From the NCBI GenBank assembly GCA_021734475.1, contig JAIPIU010000003.1, positions 62,001-126,000 on the forward strand: a stretch of DNA of 64,000 nt. Direction: 5' to 3'. Source of the DNA: Candidatus Altimarinota bacterium (GTDB lineage: Bacteria; Patescibacteriota; Gracilibacteria; Absconditabacterales; Absconditicoccaceae). Below are positions 11,737 through 23,141 of this stretch, piece after piece (position 1 is the first letter of the stretch; each line of letters starts with the position of its first letter). The notes under the pieces were generated by a model. The model made no database searches, was not told where the DNA came from, and saw only the letters and a list, made by a program, of their open reading frames with translations. Position numbers and translations under genes: made by a program.

Positions 11737-13876
11737 ACCGTTCTATGTCAGCTAAAATATACTTCTCCTGAGATCATTTTATATTAAACACAATAAGTTT
11801 GTCAATATTAACTTTATTTGAATAACAAGACATCAAAAAATTATATCAACCAACCAGTATTTTTTTTCAATCAGATTTGGCTTTAAATATATTTTTTCCA
11901 AATCATCAAGTAATATTTTCTATCAACATCAAATATTGTTTATCTATTCATTTTGATACAAAAAAATCAAATAAAGCTTTTGATTCATCTTTCTTGGTAG
12001 AAAGTATAAAGACACAGTCAGTATTGTCATAATCCAGATTATCTCGAAATTCAGCCACTCTAGGAATAGTAGACAAACGCTGAATATCAATATTTGATTT
12101 AAATTCTTTCAAATTTGGTGTAAATGTCTCTTTTATATTTTTATAATTTTTTTCGTAATTTGATAAAAAGACCATTTTAAAATCTTGAAATTTCTCAGTA
12201 AATTCAGACCAATTGGTGAATTTATTTACCTCAGAATAAATAAAATAAAAATCAGATTGATTATACATTTTCTTTGAAATAGCTGTTATTTCACCAAATA
12301 TTTCCAACATATGATCTATACCCGCCCAAAATATCTTAAAATTTCATCATAACAAATCACCAAATATAGATTTATAAGTTTCAAACTGTTTTATCAAAGC
12401 ATTGGTTTTTACAAAATCCAGATTATCTATAATAGGATTGATCTGAATATTTGGGTTTGGTTTATCTCTAAATAATGTCTTGGTTTCTATAAATATCTCT
12501 CATATAAATATTTGAAAGAAATTATAAAAATTTTCTAATTCATTTAATATATTTTCACCATTCAAACCAAGTTGATATCCAAGTTTATACTTGTACATAT
12601 ACATCTCTATCAAATTTAGAATATAGTACAAATCACAAGGCCTAGATAGATAGTTATTATAACTCTTATACCACCACTCTACATCAAAAAACAAAATATT
12701 GTAATCATAATACGTTTCTCTATTTTCTTCGATCAAAGAAAACAGACCTCAATGTGTAGTCAAAATCACAGGATATCTAACAGATTCTCTATAATCTTTG
12801 ATAAAATAATATATCTGAAAATCTGATTTACTATTTAGATCCAAGACCCCATATCATTGATACAGATGTGAGACATATTTTAATACAAACAAAACTTCAT
12901 CATCGTCCCATTTTTTCTTATTTAGAAATTGATAAAAATTATCATAATTTATAGTCTGATCTTCTTTGGCAAATCAAATATTTTTTATTCATATATCATT
13001 CAAAATAGCCTTAGCTATATCCATTTTATTCTTACTAGAAAAAGACAATACAATCTTTTTGTTTACGAGTAATCATTGCAAAATATCTTTGAGTCAAACA
13101 TCACCAATATAATATCTCTCAATATTTTCCAATTTCTCCAAATCAATAGTATCTATATTATTTTTAAAAGATGTATTAGCAGGTCAAATTTTTTCCAATT
13201 TATCTAAAATAATATTATCAAATTCCAAATAATCAATATCTCCAAATAATTCTGAAAACAAACTATGTTTAACCAAAAAATAATTTAATACAGGATAATT
13301 TTTTTTGAGTTCTAATATATAATTTATAGTATAAACAAAAAATCCCAAAGCATTCTGAGTATCACATAGAGCATCATGAGCCGATTCAGTATCTGATAAC
13401 CATTCTCGATTCAAATCTATATTTTTGGAAACTTTATCATTTTGAACTCTCTTGATCAATACATCCAAAGCATAACTAGGAGCATAATGAACAAAATTTC
13501 TCATCCAAGCCAATGTATCTATACTATATTTAAATTTAAAATCAGGAAAAAACTTCTTCAAAAAAGATAAATCAAAATCAACATTATGTCATATCAATAC
13601 TACGTTTTCTCAACTAAATTTTTCTATTTGTTTCCATATATTCTCAACTCACGGAGAATCTTTTAGATCAGAAATATTTAGTCATGTAATAAAACCGACT
13701 ATACTTTTGAGTTCAGAAATATCTTTTGTAGGTTTGATCAAAGATTCAAATTTATCGATAATTTTTAGATTATGATCAAGTTCCACAATTCAAATCTGAA
13801 TAGGTTCATCCTTATTTACATCCAATCATGTAGTCTCAAAATCTATTCAAATATATCTATATTTAGGATTTAGCAT
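11708..13876 (-). CDS. DnaQ-type DEDDh 3'-5' exonuclease fused to a decayed DinG-like helicase region
   Basis: A 722-residue protein. Residues 1 to about 180 are a DnaQ/PolIII-epsilon-like exonuclease with all motifs: DFETTG (Asp12, Glu14), IGHNVDFDLSF, and AHDALCDTQNALG. The remainder has the order of a DinG-type helicase, but the key parts are altered. Where a Walker A would be expected I see only LLVNKKIVLSFSSKNK, and the place of the DEAH box reads ILFFDVEWW. The final ILVGGYNFL region resembles the last DinG motif. The exonuclease should work; ATPase activity looks lost. Start ATG at 13876 gives MLNPKYRYIGIDFETTG. The stop lies inside the following peptidase gene. Confidence 0.8.
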
Positions 13877-14141
13877 CAAAAATCAAAATATTAAAATATT
13901 ACTCGCAATACTACAAAAAAAGATTTTCAAAGCAAAAGAAAAATATATTTTCTTGTATAAAAATATATTTTAGGTATAAAATAACAAACAGAGTTCCACA
14001 CAACTCACCGCTATCCAACATCACAGATAACATATAAAATTTTGTTGTTTTCAAGCAAACATCACAGATAGCGTCGAGTTAAACAAAATCGCTCCACGTC
14101 GAACCAATAAGCAACTTAATACATTTAAATACCTTACAAAT
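13877..14141. other. Intergenic region between divergent genes
   Basis: A 265-base AT-rich gap between the exonuclease gene (minus) and mevalonate kinase (plus). It must contain promoters for both directions, but I see no strong -35/-10 pair. An 11-base string CATCACAGATA occurs twice about 40 bases apart (near 14018 and 14060). No RNA gene or open frame is evident. Confidence 0.4.
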
Positions 14142-15068
14142 ATGCAAAGCTGAAAATGATTTGCCAAAATAATACTTTTCTGAGAACATTTCGTTGTTTA
14201 TTGACTACCATGAATAGCATCTGGAATAAATAAATATGTAAAAGCAGAAATTAAAAAAATCAAGCAAGATGATATAATTTTTTGTGATAAAAACTTTTGA
14301 GAAAAATTAAGTCAAAAAAAGCATCCCAAACATATAGTATCTAGATTGTTTAAAGCTATGTTTGGAGATCTAAATTTGAGTTGACTACAAATAGCTATAA
14401 GTTCCAATTTTCCACCCAAAGCAGGTATGTGATATTCTGCAGCCTTGAATACTGCCATAGCAAGAGCTATAAATTGATTTTTAAAATTAAACCGAGATGA
14501 TAAAAAGATAAATGATATAGCGTTTCAGTGAGAAACTATAATTCATTGAACAGCATCATGAATAGACAATACATGTTCTACTCGATGATCTTTGATATAT
14601 TTTCAAAAAGATCTCAAAAAAAAGAAAAATAAAATTACTAGACTCGAGACTTCCAAAGATTTACTTTTTGTACAAGTCGATAGTAAAATCAAACACGATA
14701 CCAAAAAATCAATTGAAACAGTAAGAAAAAACAAAGAAAAAAATCCAGATTTATTCGATAGTTTATTTAAACAAGAAAAAGTAATTTTGAAACAAGCTAA
14801 ACAAGCTATAGAAAAATGAGATCTTAAAAAAATCTGATTACTAATGAATCAAAATCATGATTTACTCAGACAAATATGAATCTCATGCAAAACACTAGAA
14901 AAACTAATCAAAATAGCATTGGATAATTGAACCTTATGAGCAAAATTAACTGGCGCATGAATGTGAGGATCTATAATTGCTTTGTGCAAAGACGCTAAAC
15001 AACAGAATATAATAACTAATATTTACAAAAAAATCTGATTTGATTGTGTCAAGATCAAAATAAAATAA
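14142..15068 (+). CDS. mvk: Mevalonate kinase (GHMP family)
   Basis: Phosphorylates mevalonate to 5-phosphomevalonate using ATP, a step of the mevalonate route to isoprenoids. The 308-residue length is typical. Motifs: KIILFGEHFVVYGLPGIASG at the N-terminus (GHMP motif 1), the ATP loop PPKAGMGYSAA near residue 90, GTASGIDNTCST with the catalytic Asp near residue 143, and the C-terminal GAKLTGAGMGGSIIAL. TGA supplies most of these glycines. CGA at 14583 falls where an aromatic residue is usual (STYGG-like), fitting Trp. A polyprenyl synthase (52194) and a KAS III/HMG-CoA-synthase-fold gene (61555) lie in the same window. Confidence 0.93.
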
Positions 15069-15139
15069 AAAACTGACTACACGCCAGCTCTTATTTTATC
15101 AAAGTTTATCTATATTGAATAATTTTTATCAAGACAAGT

Positions 15140-15496
15140 TTACTTGTCGTATTCTACTTCCAATTTAATTTTTTCTGGAACCAATGCTTTGGGAACTATA
15201 ATTTCCAATGTATTATTTGACGTCAATTTACTATGAATTTTATCAAAATATACCTGAGGTGGTAGATCTATTACTTGATCAATATCTCATCGATAACATT
15301 CTTCTTTGAGTGGTATCAAATTATCTTTCACAATCGATTTAGTTCTTTTTCAAGTAATTACCAATCTATAATCTTTGATATCAAGATTAATTGTATCTTT
15401 GTCTACTCATCATAATGGCATCAAAATAACTATCTCTTGTGGAGATTCATATATATCATAAGGGATCTGTGGTCTGATTACTTTTTTTTCTGACAT
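15140..15496 (-). CDS. Small heat-shock protein (Hsp20/alpha-crystallin)
   Basis: A 118-residue holdase chaperone. The sequence starts MSEKKVIRPQIPYDIYES and forms a single alpha-crystallin domain: EIVILMPLGGVDKDTINLDI, a central PQVYFDKIHSKLTSNNTLEI beta region and LEIIVPKALVPEKIKLEVEYD at the end. The usual family feature of a short variable N-terminus is present, and the C-terminal I/V-P-K pattern is seen. It is the last gene of a minus-strand group with a PH-like membrane protein, a signal peptidase and SSB. A short inverted repeat (ACAAGT/ACTTGT) overlaps its stop and may act in termination. Confidence 0.87.
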
Positions 15497-15505
15497 TATT
15501 ATTAA

Positions 15506-16072
15506 TTAAATTTTAAATTTATCTACTATTCTCATAATTTCTTTTTTATTTCTTTCAGGACGAGCTATAAAATAAAGTATAACTTCTCCAAAATTATTGC
15601 TATCTCATTCTGATAAAAAAATTAGATCTCAATTATTGAATATACTATACATTGCAGATCTCTTTCTAACCAATATCGTTTTTACTTTATCTACATCAAT
15701 TATAGAAACATCTCTTTTAAAAAATCCGGTTTGATTGTACATTACAAGAGAATTTGGAGTAATTACAGCAAAATCCATATAATAATCAACAATATGTTTG
15801 ATAACTGGTCATATAAAGGTTAATATCACCAAAAAAACTCAAATAACAACATATATTATATAGTTTTTACTATCTTCTCCAAAAATATAATAAGAAGCTA
15901 TAATACTACCCACAAACAAAATTAAATAAAACATCAATGGTATAAAAAATTTAAGATACCAAAAAAGCCTACTTTTTTGTAATAATAAAACCATGTTTTT
16001 TCAATACCTTTCTTGATATTCACCCAAAACATTTTTTTTCAAATTTGTATCAAAGTTTGAAAAAAATTTCAT
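15506..16072 (-). CDS. Membrane protein with PH-like (bPH2) domain
   Basis: A 188-residue protein with two adjacent hydrophobic segments (about residues 45-63 and 74-92) followed by a region resembling the bacterial PH-like domain of YdbT/YdbS proteins (DFAVITPNSLVMYNQTGFFKRDVSIIDVD and a closing helix EIMRIVDKFK). Such proteins are membrane-associated and of unclear role. It lies 9 bases upstream of hsp20 and 10 bases downstream of the signal peptidase gene, in a compact minus-strand operon. Assignment rests on layout and the visible beta pattern, not on a definite motif. Confidence 0.65.
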
Positions 16073-16082
16073 AAATATTTTT

Positions 16083-16667
16083 TTAGAAAGATGAAAAATT
16101 AGGTATTATTCTAACATATACTTTTCAAATTATATAATTAGATGGTACAGTATAGTTAGCATCATCATAACATCCTATACCAAAACAACATAATGAATCA
16201 GTAGAAAATCATCTATTATCTCACATTACAAAAAGTCCACTTTCTATGGGGAATTCATCTTTACCACATCTAGATTCAGTATTTACATAATCTGCTATAT
16301 AATCTTCTTCTAATTTAGAACATTGATCATCTCATGTTCAATCTTTACAAATATATATACCATTATCTTTTAGTTTTACTATTTCTCCAGGTAGTCATAT
16401 CACTCTTTTGATATAAGGTATTGTTTTACCAGGCGGTACAAAAACTATCACATCTCATCTATTCAATTCTCCAAATCTAGGAGTAATTTTATCTACTATA
16501 ATAAAATCATTTTCTTCAAATGTTGGAGACATACTTGCTCATACTACAGTATATGGATTAGCAACAAAAAATCTTACAAACAAAACTATACCACCAACAA
16601 AAACCAAAAATGATAACATATCAAACAAATCTGCCAAAAAATTCTTAAATCTCTGAGAACTATTCAT
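16083..16667 (-). CDS. lepB: Signal peptidase I
   Basis: Membrane-bound serine/lysine peptidase that removes signal peptides from exported proteins. The 194-residue product has one N-terminal transmembrane helix (residues about 16-35), the nucleophile box ASMSPTF near residue 46, the general-base box YIKRVIGLPGE, and the C-terminal box MGDNRGFSTDS. These are the three S26 signatures. An in-frame extension upstream of the chosen ATG would encode another hydrophobic helix but has no good ATG start. It is an expected partner for the many exported proteins in this window. Confidence 0.9.
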
Positions 16668-16777
16668 TATCACAATATATCCTAATATAAAACTTATAAA
16701 TACTAATAGAAAGAAAAAAATTGATATTCAATGTACATACCACTATTCTACATTTAATAAATTATTCAGATTTCAGC

Positions 16778-17179
16778 TTAGAATGGAACTTCTTCATCAT
16801 CTGTTACCGGAGATGCTTCTGTTCAATCAACATATTCATCAGATTGTCCTTTTGAATCCAAGAATATAAAATTATCAACAATCACTTCTGTTGAAAATCT
16901 TTCATTTCCTTCGCTGTCTTGCCATTTTCTAGTTCTAAGTCTTCATTCAATATAAACTCTCTTTCATTTTGTAAGGTACTTTCACAACACTTCTGCTCAC
17001 TTTCAGTAAGCTACACATCTATGATACTCTGCATCTTCCAAAAGATTTCAATCTTTGTTTTTAAATTTTCTGTTGGTTGCAACAGTAAAATTTGCTACAG
17101 AAGTACCACTACTTTCAATTGTTTTAACTTGCAAATTATTGGTAGCTCTACCAATAAGCATAACCTTGTTCAAATCCAT
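16778..17179 (-). CDS. ssb: Single-stranded DNA-binding protein
   Basis: A 133-residue SSB that coats single-stranded DNA in replication and repair. The OB fold is visible: MDLNKVMLIGRATNNLQVK, TSVANFTVATNRKFKNKD, AEYHRCVAYGKGAEVLGKYL, KGKRVYIEGRLRTRKWQD and STEVIVDNFIFL. It ends DDEEVPF, the acidic aromatic tail that binds partner proteins. Six TGA codons fall at conserved glycines, which is useful internal proof of the code. It heads the minus-strand group leading to lepB and hsp20. Confidence 0.95.
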
Positions 17180-17315
17180 CTTCTTGATAATATAACGTAT
17201 AAAAATTGACGAATACAAAATACCCATCATAATGAGTGATAACAAAACTTTTACAAAAATCAATTGATTTTAAGCTGATTTTATTTATATAATTCTGCGT
17301 CAGATTTTTTTTATA

Positions 17316-17352
17316 CTGTCATTTCAATAATAAGCTTTGCAGCCGTAATCTT
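17316..17352 (+). repeat. REP-like element, degenerate copy
   Basis: Sequence CTGTCATTTC...TTGCAGCCGTAATCTT matches the outer parts of the better-preserved copies at 17555, 35723 and 61431 (consensus GTCATTCCGGT, 12-17 bases, GCAACCGGAATCT). The inverted CCGGT/ACCGG core has decayed here. Confidence 0.55.
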
Positions 17353-17465
17353 AATTATATCGTAAATTCTGAATTCTTGATTAGGTGTTTTTAATTAACA
17401 AAATCATCATTACTTCAAAACTTTAGGCTTTTAGCTTTAGGTTTTTAGCTTTAGGCTTTAATCAT

Positions 17466-17549
17466 GCCCAGGTGATGGAATTGGTAGACATGCTAGACTC
17501 AAAATCTGGTGATCGTAAGGTCGTGTGGGTTCAAGTCCCACCCTGGGTA
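17466..17549 (+). tRNA. tRNA-Leu (anticodon CAA)
   Basis: An 84-base class II tRNA. The acceptor stem GCCCAGG pairs with CCTGGGT (one G-T pair) with discriminator A. The D arm contains GATGGAATTGGTAGACATGC. The anticodon stem CTAGA/TCTGG encloses loop CTCAAAA, so the anticodon is CAA (UUG codons). There is a long variable arm, and the T arm GTGGG-TTCAAGT-CCCAC is perfect. CCA is not encoded. A terminator hairpin follows about 80 bases later. Confidence 0.93.
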
Positions 17550-17554
17550 TTATT

Positions 17555-17589
17555 TGTCATTCCGGTCTTAAGTTTTGCAACCGGAATCC
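17555..17589 (+). repeat. REP-like palindromic element
   Basis: TGTCATTCCGGTCT...GCAACCGGAATCC immediately after the tRNA. ATTCCGGT and ACCGGAAT can form a hairpin. Same element as at 35723 and, inverted, at 61431. Confidence 0.75.
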
Positions 17590-17630
17590 AAGTAAAACGA
17601 GTTCCGCTTCAGCGGAATAAAAATAAATTT

Positions 17631-17657
17631 AATTCTCCAAATGGAGGATTTTTTTTT
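17631..17657 (+). terminator. Rho-independent terminator after tRNA-Leu
   Basis: Stem AATTCTCC/GGAGGATT (8 bp with one G-T) with loop AAAT, followed by a run of T. A second small hairpin (TTCCGC-TTCA-GCGGAA) lies about 30 bases upstream. Confidence 0.75.
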
Positions 17658-17738
17658 ATTTAAAAAAATATTCTTGTTTTTCATTAAATATTAAATACAA
17701 ACACAAAACTATATATTTATTATATAATATATCAAAAA

Positions 17739-18305
17739 ATGTCAGAATATATTCCATGACAAGAAAAAGAAACATATAAAAATAATATAGAAGAAAACAA
17801 TAAACTTTCAAAAGAAGATGAAGAAAAATATTTTTTAGAAAAGAATAAAATAAGTTTAAATGAATTAGAACAACTAGTAGAAGAGGGATCTATAGATATA
17901 GATGAAAAAACTTTAAAAGAAATAAAAGAGGATAATAAACTAGACGAAAAAGAATTAGATACTATTGTAGATTCAATCAAATTTAATGAAATTATAAATA
18001 AATTAGAGGAGATAGAAAAAGATTCTGATATAGATAAAATTTTGCCAAAAGAATTAAAGATACAAGATACAGAATTCAAAGAAGCATGTAAAGATAAAAA
18101 CAAGAGACAAATTTTATTCAAAAAGATAGATGAAGCACTAGATTATATAAATGATCAATTACATTCATGAAATAGTAAAATCTGATGAAATCCTCTGATG
18201 AAAAGTATAAATATGCGAGAAAATTTATTATTTCTAGCAAATAAAAAAGCTATCAAAATACAAGAAAATATGATAGACATGAAAAATTATTTAGATGAAA
18301 TTTAA
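17739..18305 (+). CDS. Acidic, highly charged coiled-coil-like protein
   Basis: A 188-residue soluble protein starting MSEYIPGQEKETYKNN. It is dominated by Glu, Lys, Asp, Leu and Ile in helical patterns, with no hydrophobic segment and few aromatic residues. Only four TGA glycines occur, three of them clustered near residue 150 (HSGNSKIGGNP). I do not recognise it. It is followed after 3 bases by an EamA-like transporter gene and leads a plus-strand group that includes murC. Confidence 0.65.
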
Positions 18306-18308
18306 AAA

Positions 18309-19157
18309 ATGATACGAGCGGTTTTATGAAATTTATTATGAAGTCTTTCAACAGTCCTTCGAAAAAAGACATTACTAATTTCTAGATTACCAAAAATCTT
18401 TTTTCGTTTTTTGGGAGAAGTAAATTGAATAATAATAGCTTTTGTAATAATACTTATTGCTGGATTCAATCGAAGAATATTAACTGATCGAAAAATTATA
18501 GTTTGAATAGTTATAATACTAATAGTGGCGATTCGATATGATTATATCCAACAATCATTATACAAAAAAGAAAAAATATCTAGTTTACTACCATATGAAA
18601 ATCTAAATAGCGTTTTTACTATTATTGTATGATTTTTTATATTCAAAGATTCTTCTTTAATCTCAGTTGGGATATCTATGTTAGTAATATTAATTACTAT
18701 AGGATCATCCATAAATATAAAAAAGTTTGAACGACCAAAAAACCTAAAATCTATTTTATTAGTACAAGTACTAGTAACAATAGAATGTATACTAACATGA
18801 TATTTTCTAAAAGATATGTGAGATCAAGATTATTTTATATTATACGAATTAATAATAGTAGCTATATTAATAGTTCCAGTCTTAATAAAATGATATATAT
18901 CCAAAATTAAATGAACAAAAATTAAATTCCGATGATACGAAACATGACAAGCTACATTAACAAATATATCGTTTTTATTATACTTATTTTTAGTATCAGA
19001 ATTTTGAGTAGTGATATCAACTCTTTTATCATTTTTAGCAAACTGAGTAACTATGTTATTTTGATATATTATTCTAAAAGAAAAACCATGAAAAAAAGAT
19101 ATAATTTTAACAATAATTACAACTCTTTTAGTAGGTATTTGATTCTACTTTAAATAA
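18309..19157 (+). CDS. EamA/DMT-type multi-pass transporter-like membrane protein
   Basis: A 282-residue membrane protein with about nine to ten hydrophobic segments, in the arrangement of a drug/metabolite transporter (two EamA-type halves). The late segment FGYIILKEKPGKKDIILTIIT matches the EamA consensus around the conserved 'lgE' helix end. Substrate unknown. It lies between an acidic coiled-coil protein and murC with very short spacings (3 and 6 bases), so is probably in one transcript with them. CGA codons are frequent here and would be Trp rather than Arg, which suits membrane segments. Confidence 0.7.
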
Positions 19158-19163
19158 AATATT

Positions 19164-20543
19164 ATGAACATAGTCCTTATCTGAGCTTGATGAACATGAA
19201 TGTCATGAGTCGCGTGAATACTTCACGACTTATGATTTTCCAATCTCGTTTGTATAGATTGATTTCAAAGCCAACTTACAGATAAGCTCAAAGAAAAATG
19301 AATCAAAGTAATTATATGACATGGAAAATATAAAGTTGATTTAAACGATATAGTTATATATTCAGAAGCCGTACATGATTGTGTAGAGATACAAGAAGCT
19401 AAAAAATTATTCAAAGAGAAATGAAAAATTTTTAGATCACGAAATTATTTCCAATTTTTATGAGAAATTTCCAAATATTTTCAAACAGTTTGAATATCAT
19501 GAACTAATTGAAAATCTTCAACTACATCCATGGCTATATACACAACAAATAAATTAAATTCTAAATTTTGATTATGAATATTATGAGCTCTAGTACCTCA
19601 GTTCAAAAACAACAGCTATCTAATAAATAATAAAATAAAATCTGATTTAAAAAACATTTTTGATTATATTATCATATGAAAAAAACTCAATTACGATAAT
19701 ATCAAAAAATATATTTTCATAGTAGAAGCATGTGAATACAAAAGACACTTTTTAAATCTGGATCTAGACTACTCTATCATCACAAATATAGAACTTGATC
19801 ACACAGATTATTATAAAAATTTAAAAGATTATCAAAATGCATTTAGTCAACTAATTCAAAAAACAAAACATAAAGTTTTGGTATTAGAAAACCGATATGA
19901 AAAGATTTCCAAAATCACAAAAGAAAAAGACAAGATAGTAAAGATAAAAAAATCAAAATTCTGATTTAAATATATTTTATGAGATCATAACCAACAAAAT
20001 TGATCATTAGTCAGAGCAATAATTAAAAATATAGACAAAAAAATAGCTATCAAAAAAATCACCGACACTATAATAAATTTCAAATGATTGCGAAGAAGAT
20101 TGGAGTTTTTATGAACAAACCAAAATTGAGCAAAAATATATTCAGATTACTGACATATGGCATCATCCATACAAGTTTGATACGAAACATTGAAAGCTAA
20201 ATTCAAAAAAGAAAAAGTTACAGTTATTTTCCAACCACATCAGATCAATAGAATAGAAACATGACGAAATGATTTTATCAAAGTTTTCAAAAATTATGAT
20301 CAGGTTTTTATTTATGATATTTATGCAGCTAGAGAAAGTCTAGACACATTCAAAAAATTCAAAATCAAATCTATTCAAGATTTATGAGAAAATTTTGCAA
20401 AAGTATGCTGATGAAAATACATTTCTGACTTTAAAGAAATTAAAAAAACAATCCAATCCTGACAAAAAAACGAGATTATTGTAATTTATTCAGCTGGAGA
20501 TATAGATTACCAAATCAGACAAAACATCAAACTCAAGATTTAG
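19164..20543 (+). CDS. murC: UDP-N-acetylmuramate--L-alanine ligase (MurC/Mpl type)
   Basis: Mur ligase adding L-alanine to UDP-MurNAc. The 459-residue length fits. Motifs: N-terminal Rossmann VLIGAGGTGMSGVA, the P-loop VGISGTNGKSSTTSM near residue 115, FIVEACEYKRHFL, ITNIELDHTDYY, FKGLWRRLEFLG and HMASSIQVGYETLKA, then VIFQPHQINRIETGWNDF and YDIYAARE in the C-terminal domain. TGA encodes the P-loop glycines. CGA within FKGLWRR and TGWNDF suits Trp. It could instead be an Mpl-type recycling ligase, but with murE present MurC is more likely. Confidence 0.88.
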
Positions 20544-20618
20544 CTTATCAATTTTATAGCTTGATTTTAAAAGCAAAAATAATACACATAAAACAGTATT
20601 TAAAACATAAATCAAATC

Positions 20619-21005
20619 ATGAAAAAATTACTTATTATTACAGCATTAGCTAGTTCTCTTATATTATTTTGATGTAATGTAAATAAATCAGATCCCATAG
20701 ATGAAGAAAACACACAACAAGAAGAAATTATAGAAATCGAAACTTGAGAAGTTCAAGAAGAAAATCTTGAAATAAATAATTTTCAAGATTGTGTAGATGC
20801 TGGTCTGACTATTATGGAATCATATCCTAGACAATGTGGATACAATTGAATCGTTTTCACAGAAGAAGTTCCTGAAGAAATACAAGAAAACACAGACATA
20901 AAAGATATGATAGATGATCTAAAAAACAATCAATCAGATTGAGATAAATTAGATGACAAAGATATAGATCTGATGGAAAAAGTAATTGAAAAAATAGAAG
21001 AATAA
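20619..21005 (+). CDS. Small lipoprotein
   Basis: A 128-residue precursor. MKKLLIITALASSLILFGC is a lipoprotein signal with lipobox LFGC (glycine from TGA). The mature part is strongly acidic, with a small cysteine motif CVDAGLTIMESYPRQCGYNG that I have seen in lipoproteins of other Patescibacteria, ending in helical acid-rich sequence. Likely anchored to the outer face of the cytoplasmic membrane. Function unknown. Confidence 0.75.
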
Positions 21006-21029
21006 ATTTAAAGTATTAACAAACTTGAT

Positions 21030-21329
21030 ATGTATATATTTTTTGAAGCCATTAAATGAATTTTTCTCTTATTGACTATATTAATCTGAGTATTATTTCT
21101 CAGATGAAATATACTTTTATGAGAAGAAACTTTTGTATTAGCTAAACAAATAGCTATGCCATGATATATGGTATTCTGCTGATTAATTATATGATACTTG
21201 ATAGCTCATATACGAATATGAAACGAACTAGAAGAAAACTCATGAGAAAAAAACAAAATATATATAAAATCTTTTATTATATGAATTATAATCTGATTCA
21301 TTTTAGCAATATCATATGTATTTATTTAA
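21030..21329 (+). CDS. Small three-helix membrane protein
   Basis: A 99-residue protein starting MYIFFEAIKGIFLLL with three hydrophobic segments (residues about 5-25, 44-62, 79-98) and an acidic loop. No family recognised. It lies 24 bases after a lipoprotein gene and 1 base before another lipoprotein gene, so all three are likely expressed together. Confidence 0.65.
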
Positions 21330-21330
21330 T

Positions 21331-21855
21331 ATGAACAAAAAATATTTATTGATAATTTTATTGGGTATATTTTTATCCTTATCGTGATGTTGAAATTCAA
21401 CAACCACAAAAATTCAATTCGAGAATTTTAATTTAGATTTAAAAACAAATCAACAATATTTTATAAACGATATCTGAGATCAAAATAGTTGAATAATAAT
21501 ATATAAATGAAGTGATCAAGAAGATTCAGAATTTATAAATTCATTGGTAATATTATCCACACCGACAAAACAAAATATAAAAGATTTCGTAGATCAAAAT
21601 ATGAATAAATTAAATTCAAGTATCAGTTCTATAGAGACCACAAACACACAGACACTAAGCTTTAATTGTAGTTGAACAAAAACAATAGGAATAATAAAAA
21701 GTTTTTTGACGAATGATGATGATATAGAAAATTACTTTTCACAATATTTCTTTTTATACGATGAAAAATGATATATAATATCTTTCTCTTCAGATAATGA
21801 AGACGATAATATTGATTTCCAAAAAAGTTTAACTAGTCTATCTTGTATAAAATAA
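21331..21855 (+). CDS. Lipoprotein, unknown function
   Basis: A 174-residue precursor with signal MNKKYLLIILLGIFLSLSGC (lipobox LSGC). The mature part is about 155 residues, polar, with two further cysteines (FNCSG and LSCIK at the end) and a pattern of alternating hydrophobic residues suggesting a small beta-rich domain. Family unknown. Its stop is followed after 21 bases by a multi-pass membrane protein gene. Confidence 0.72.
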
Positions 21856-21876
21856 TTTTATCTTCTCAAACAAAAG

Positions 21877-22713
21877 ATGTTAAATGAAGAATATTTAAAT
21901 AAGTCCCAAGGATTATTAAACAATCAGTCTTTGATAGAAAAAGAAAAAAATTGATTTGAAGAGCCATTTAATCTAAGTTGACGACAAATTTTAGGTAAAA
22001 CTGCTATTTGATTAATCATATGAGGAATCATAGCTGCAATTTTGTTTATAACATTATCATTTACTTGAAAATTATTTACAGATGCTTTTCAACAAGTAGG
22101 TGAAATTATCAGAGTAAATCCAATACTACCATTTTTATTATTATTTATTTGATTTTTGTGAACATTTATAGGAAATATAGGAGTAGCATGAGCATACAAT
22201 CTATTTTTCAATAAAAAATATTATGACATATCCAAAATGTTTTGATCATTACTTCTTACAAATTGAATATTGTTTTTTATTCTAGCTCCCATATATATAG
22301 TATTTAGTAAACAGATAGACACATTATTTTTAATATTATGATTCCATGTATTCTTTTCTGTATTTATATCTGCAAACCAAATAGAATATCTAAGTAATCC
22401 AAACTATTCAGCATCAGCTTTGATGGGTAATGTATTGTGATTTTCTTTAGCTATGTTGATATACAGTATCATACGAAAAACATCTTGAATCTGATCTATA
22501 CAAAACAAAATATATCTATTGATGTTGATACCATCTGTAGTTTGATATACCATTATACCTTTTTGAAGTTGAATACGAGAAAAAATATATTATCAGATTT
22601 ATGAAATGTGAAACAATCCATTGTATATATCATCTACAAAAAATTCTGATAGAGATGATGAAAACAAAGATGAAAATAACGAAGAAGATTTACCAAATAT
22701 AGATCTAAGCTAA
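21877..22713 (+). CDS. Multi-pass membrane protein (Yip1-like layout), unknown function
   Basis: A 278-residue protein with a polar N-terminal 45 residues, about six hydrophobic segments (between residues 46 and 235) and a charged acidic C-terminal tail. The overall layout resembles Yip1/DUF1282-like proteins, but no diagnostic motif is seen. Seventeen or so glycines are TGA. It follows a lipoprotein gene and precedes a smaller four-helix membrane protein. Confidence 0.6.
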
Positions 22714-22745
22714 AAATTCTTAATAATTAATTCTTAATTTAATAA

Positions 22746-23141
22746 ATGTCTTTTTACAAGTTAGCATCGATTACAAAATTAATACTAGGGATACTTATAT
22801 TAATTTTGGTATATTCTTACATAAACGTATACGAAGATCCTAGTGTTTGATTATCATTAGCTTTTCTATGATTGTTTATCACCTTACGATGATTAAGCTT
22901 TTTTATATTTATATTAGCTCAAAACTTTTTCCGCAGCAAAAAAGACAAAGATCGTGTTATAAAAGACAGTTATAAGTTGTCTTTATTATTTGGAATATAC
23001 GCTATTATCAATGTTCTTTTAATAGTATTATGAACTCGAAATAAAATATTATGAATAGTTCTTTTAATTTGATTTGTACTTATACAAATATTATTATTCT
23101 CAGACAAAACCAATGACTACAAACACCAAACATCAGGATAA
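22746..23141 (+). CDS. Small four-helix membrane protein
   Basis: A 131-residue protein, MSFYKLASITKLILG at the start, with four hydrophobic segments and a basic cytoplasmic loop (FFRSKKDKDRVIKDS). Function unknown. Its last 29 bases overlap the start of the MIP18-family gene in another frame, implying coupled translation. Confidence 0.65.

Noticed and set aside
16668-16740. N-terminal extension of the signal peptidase encoding another hydrophobic helix
   Set aside because: There is no ATG in frame before a stop and the chosen start already includes the expected transmembrane helix.
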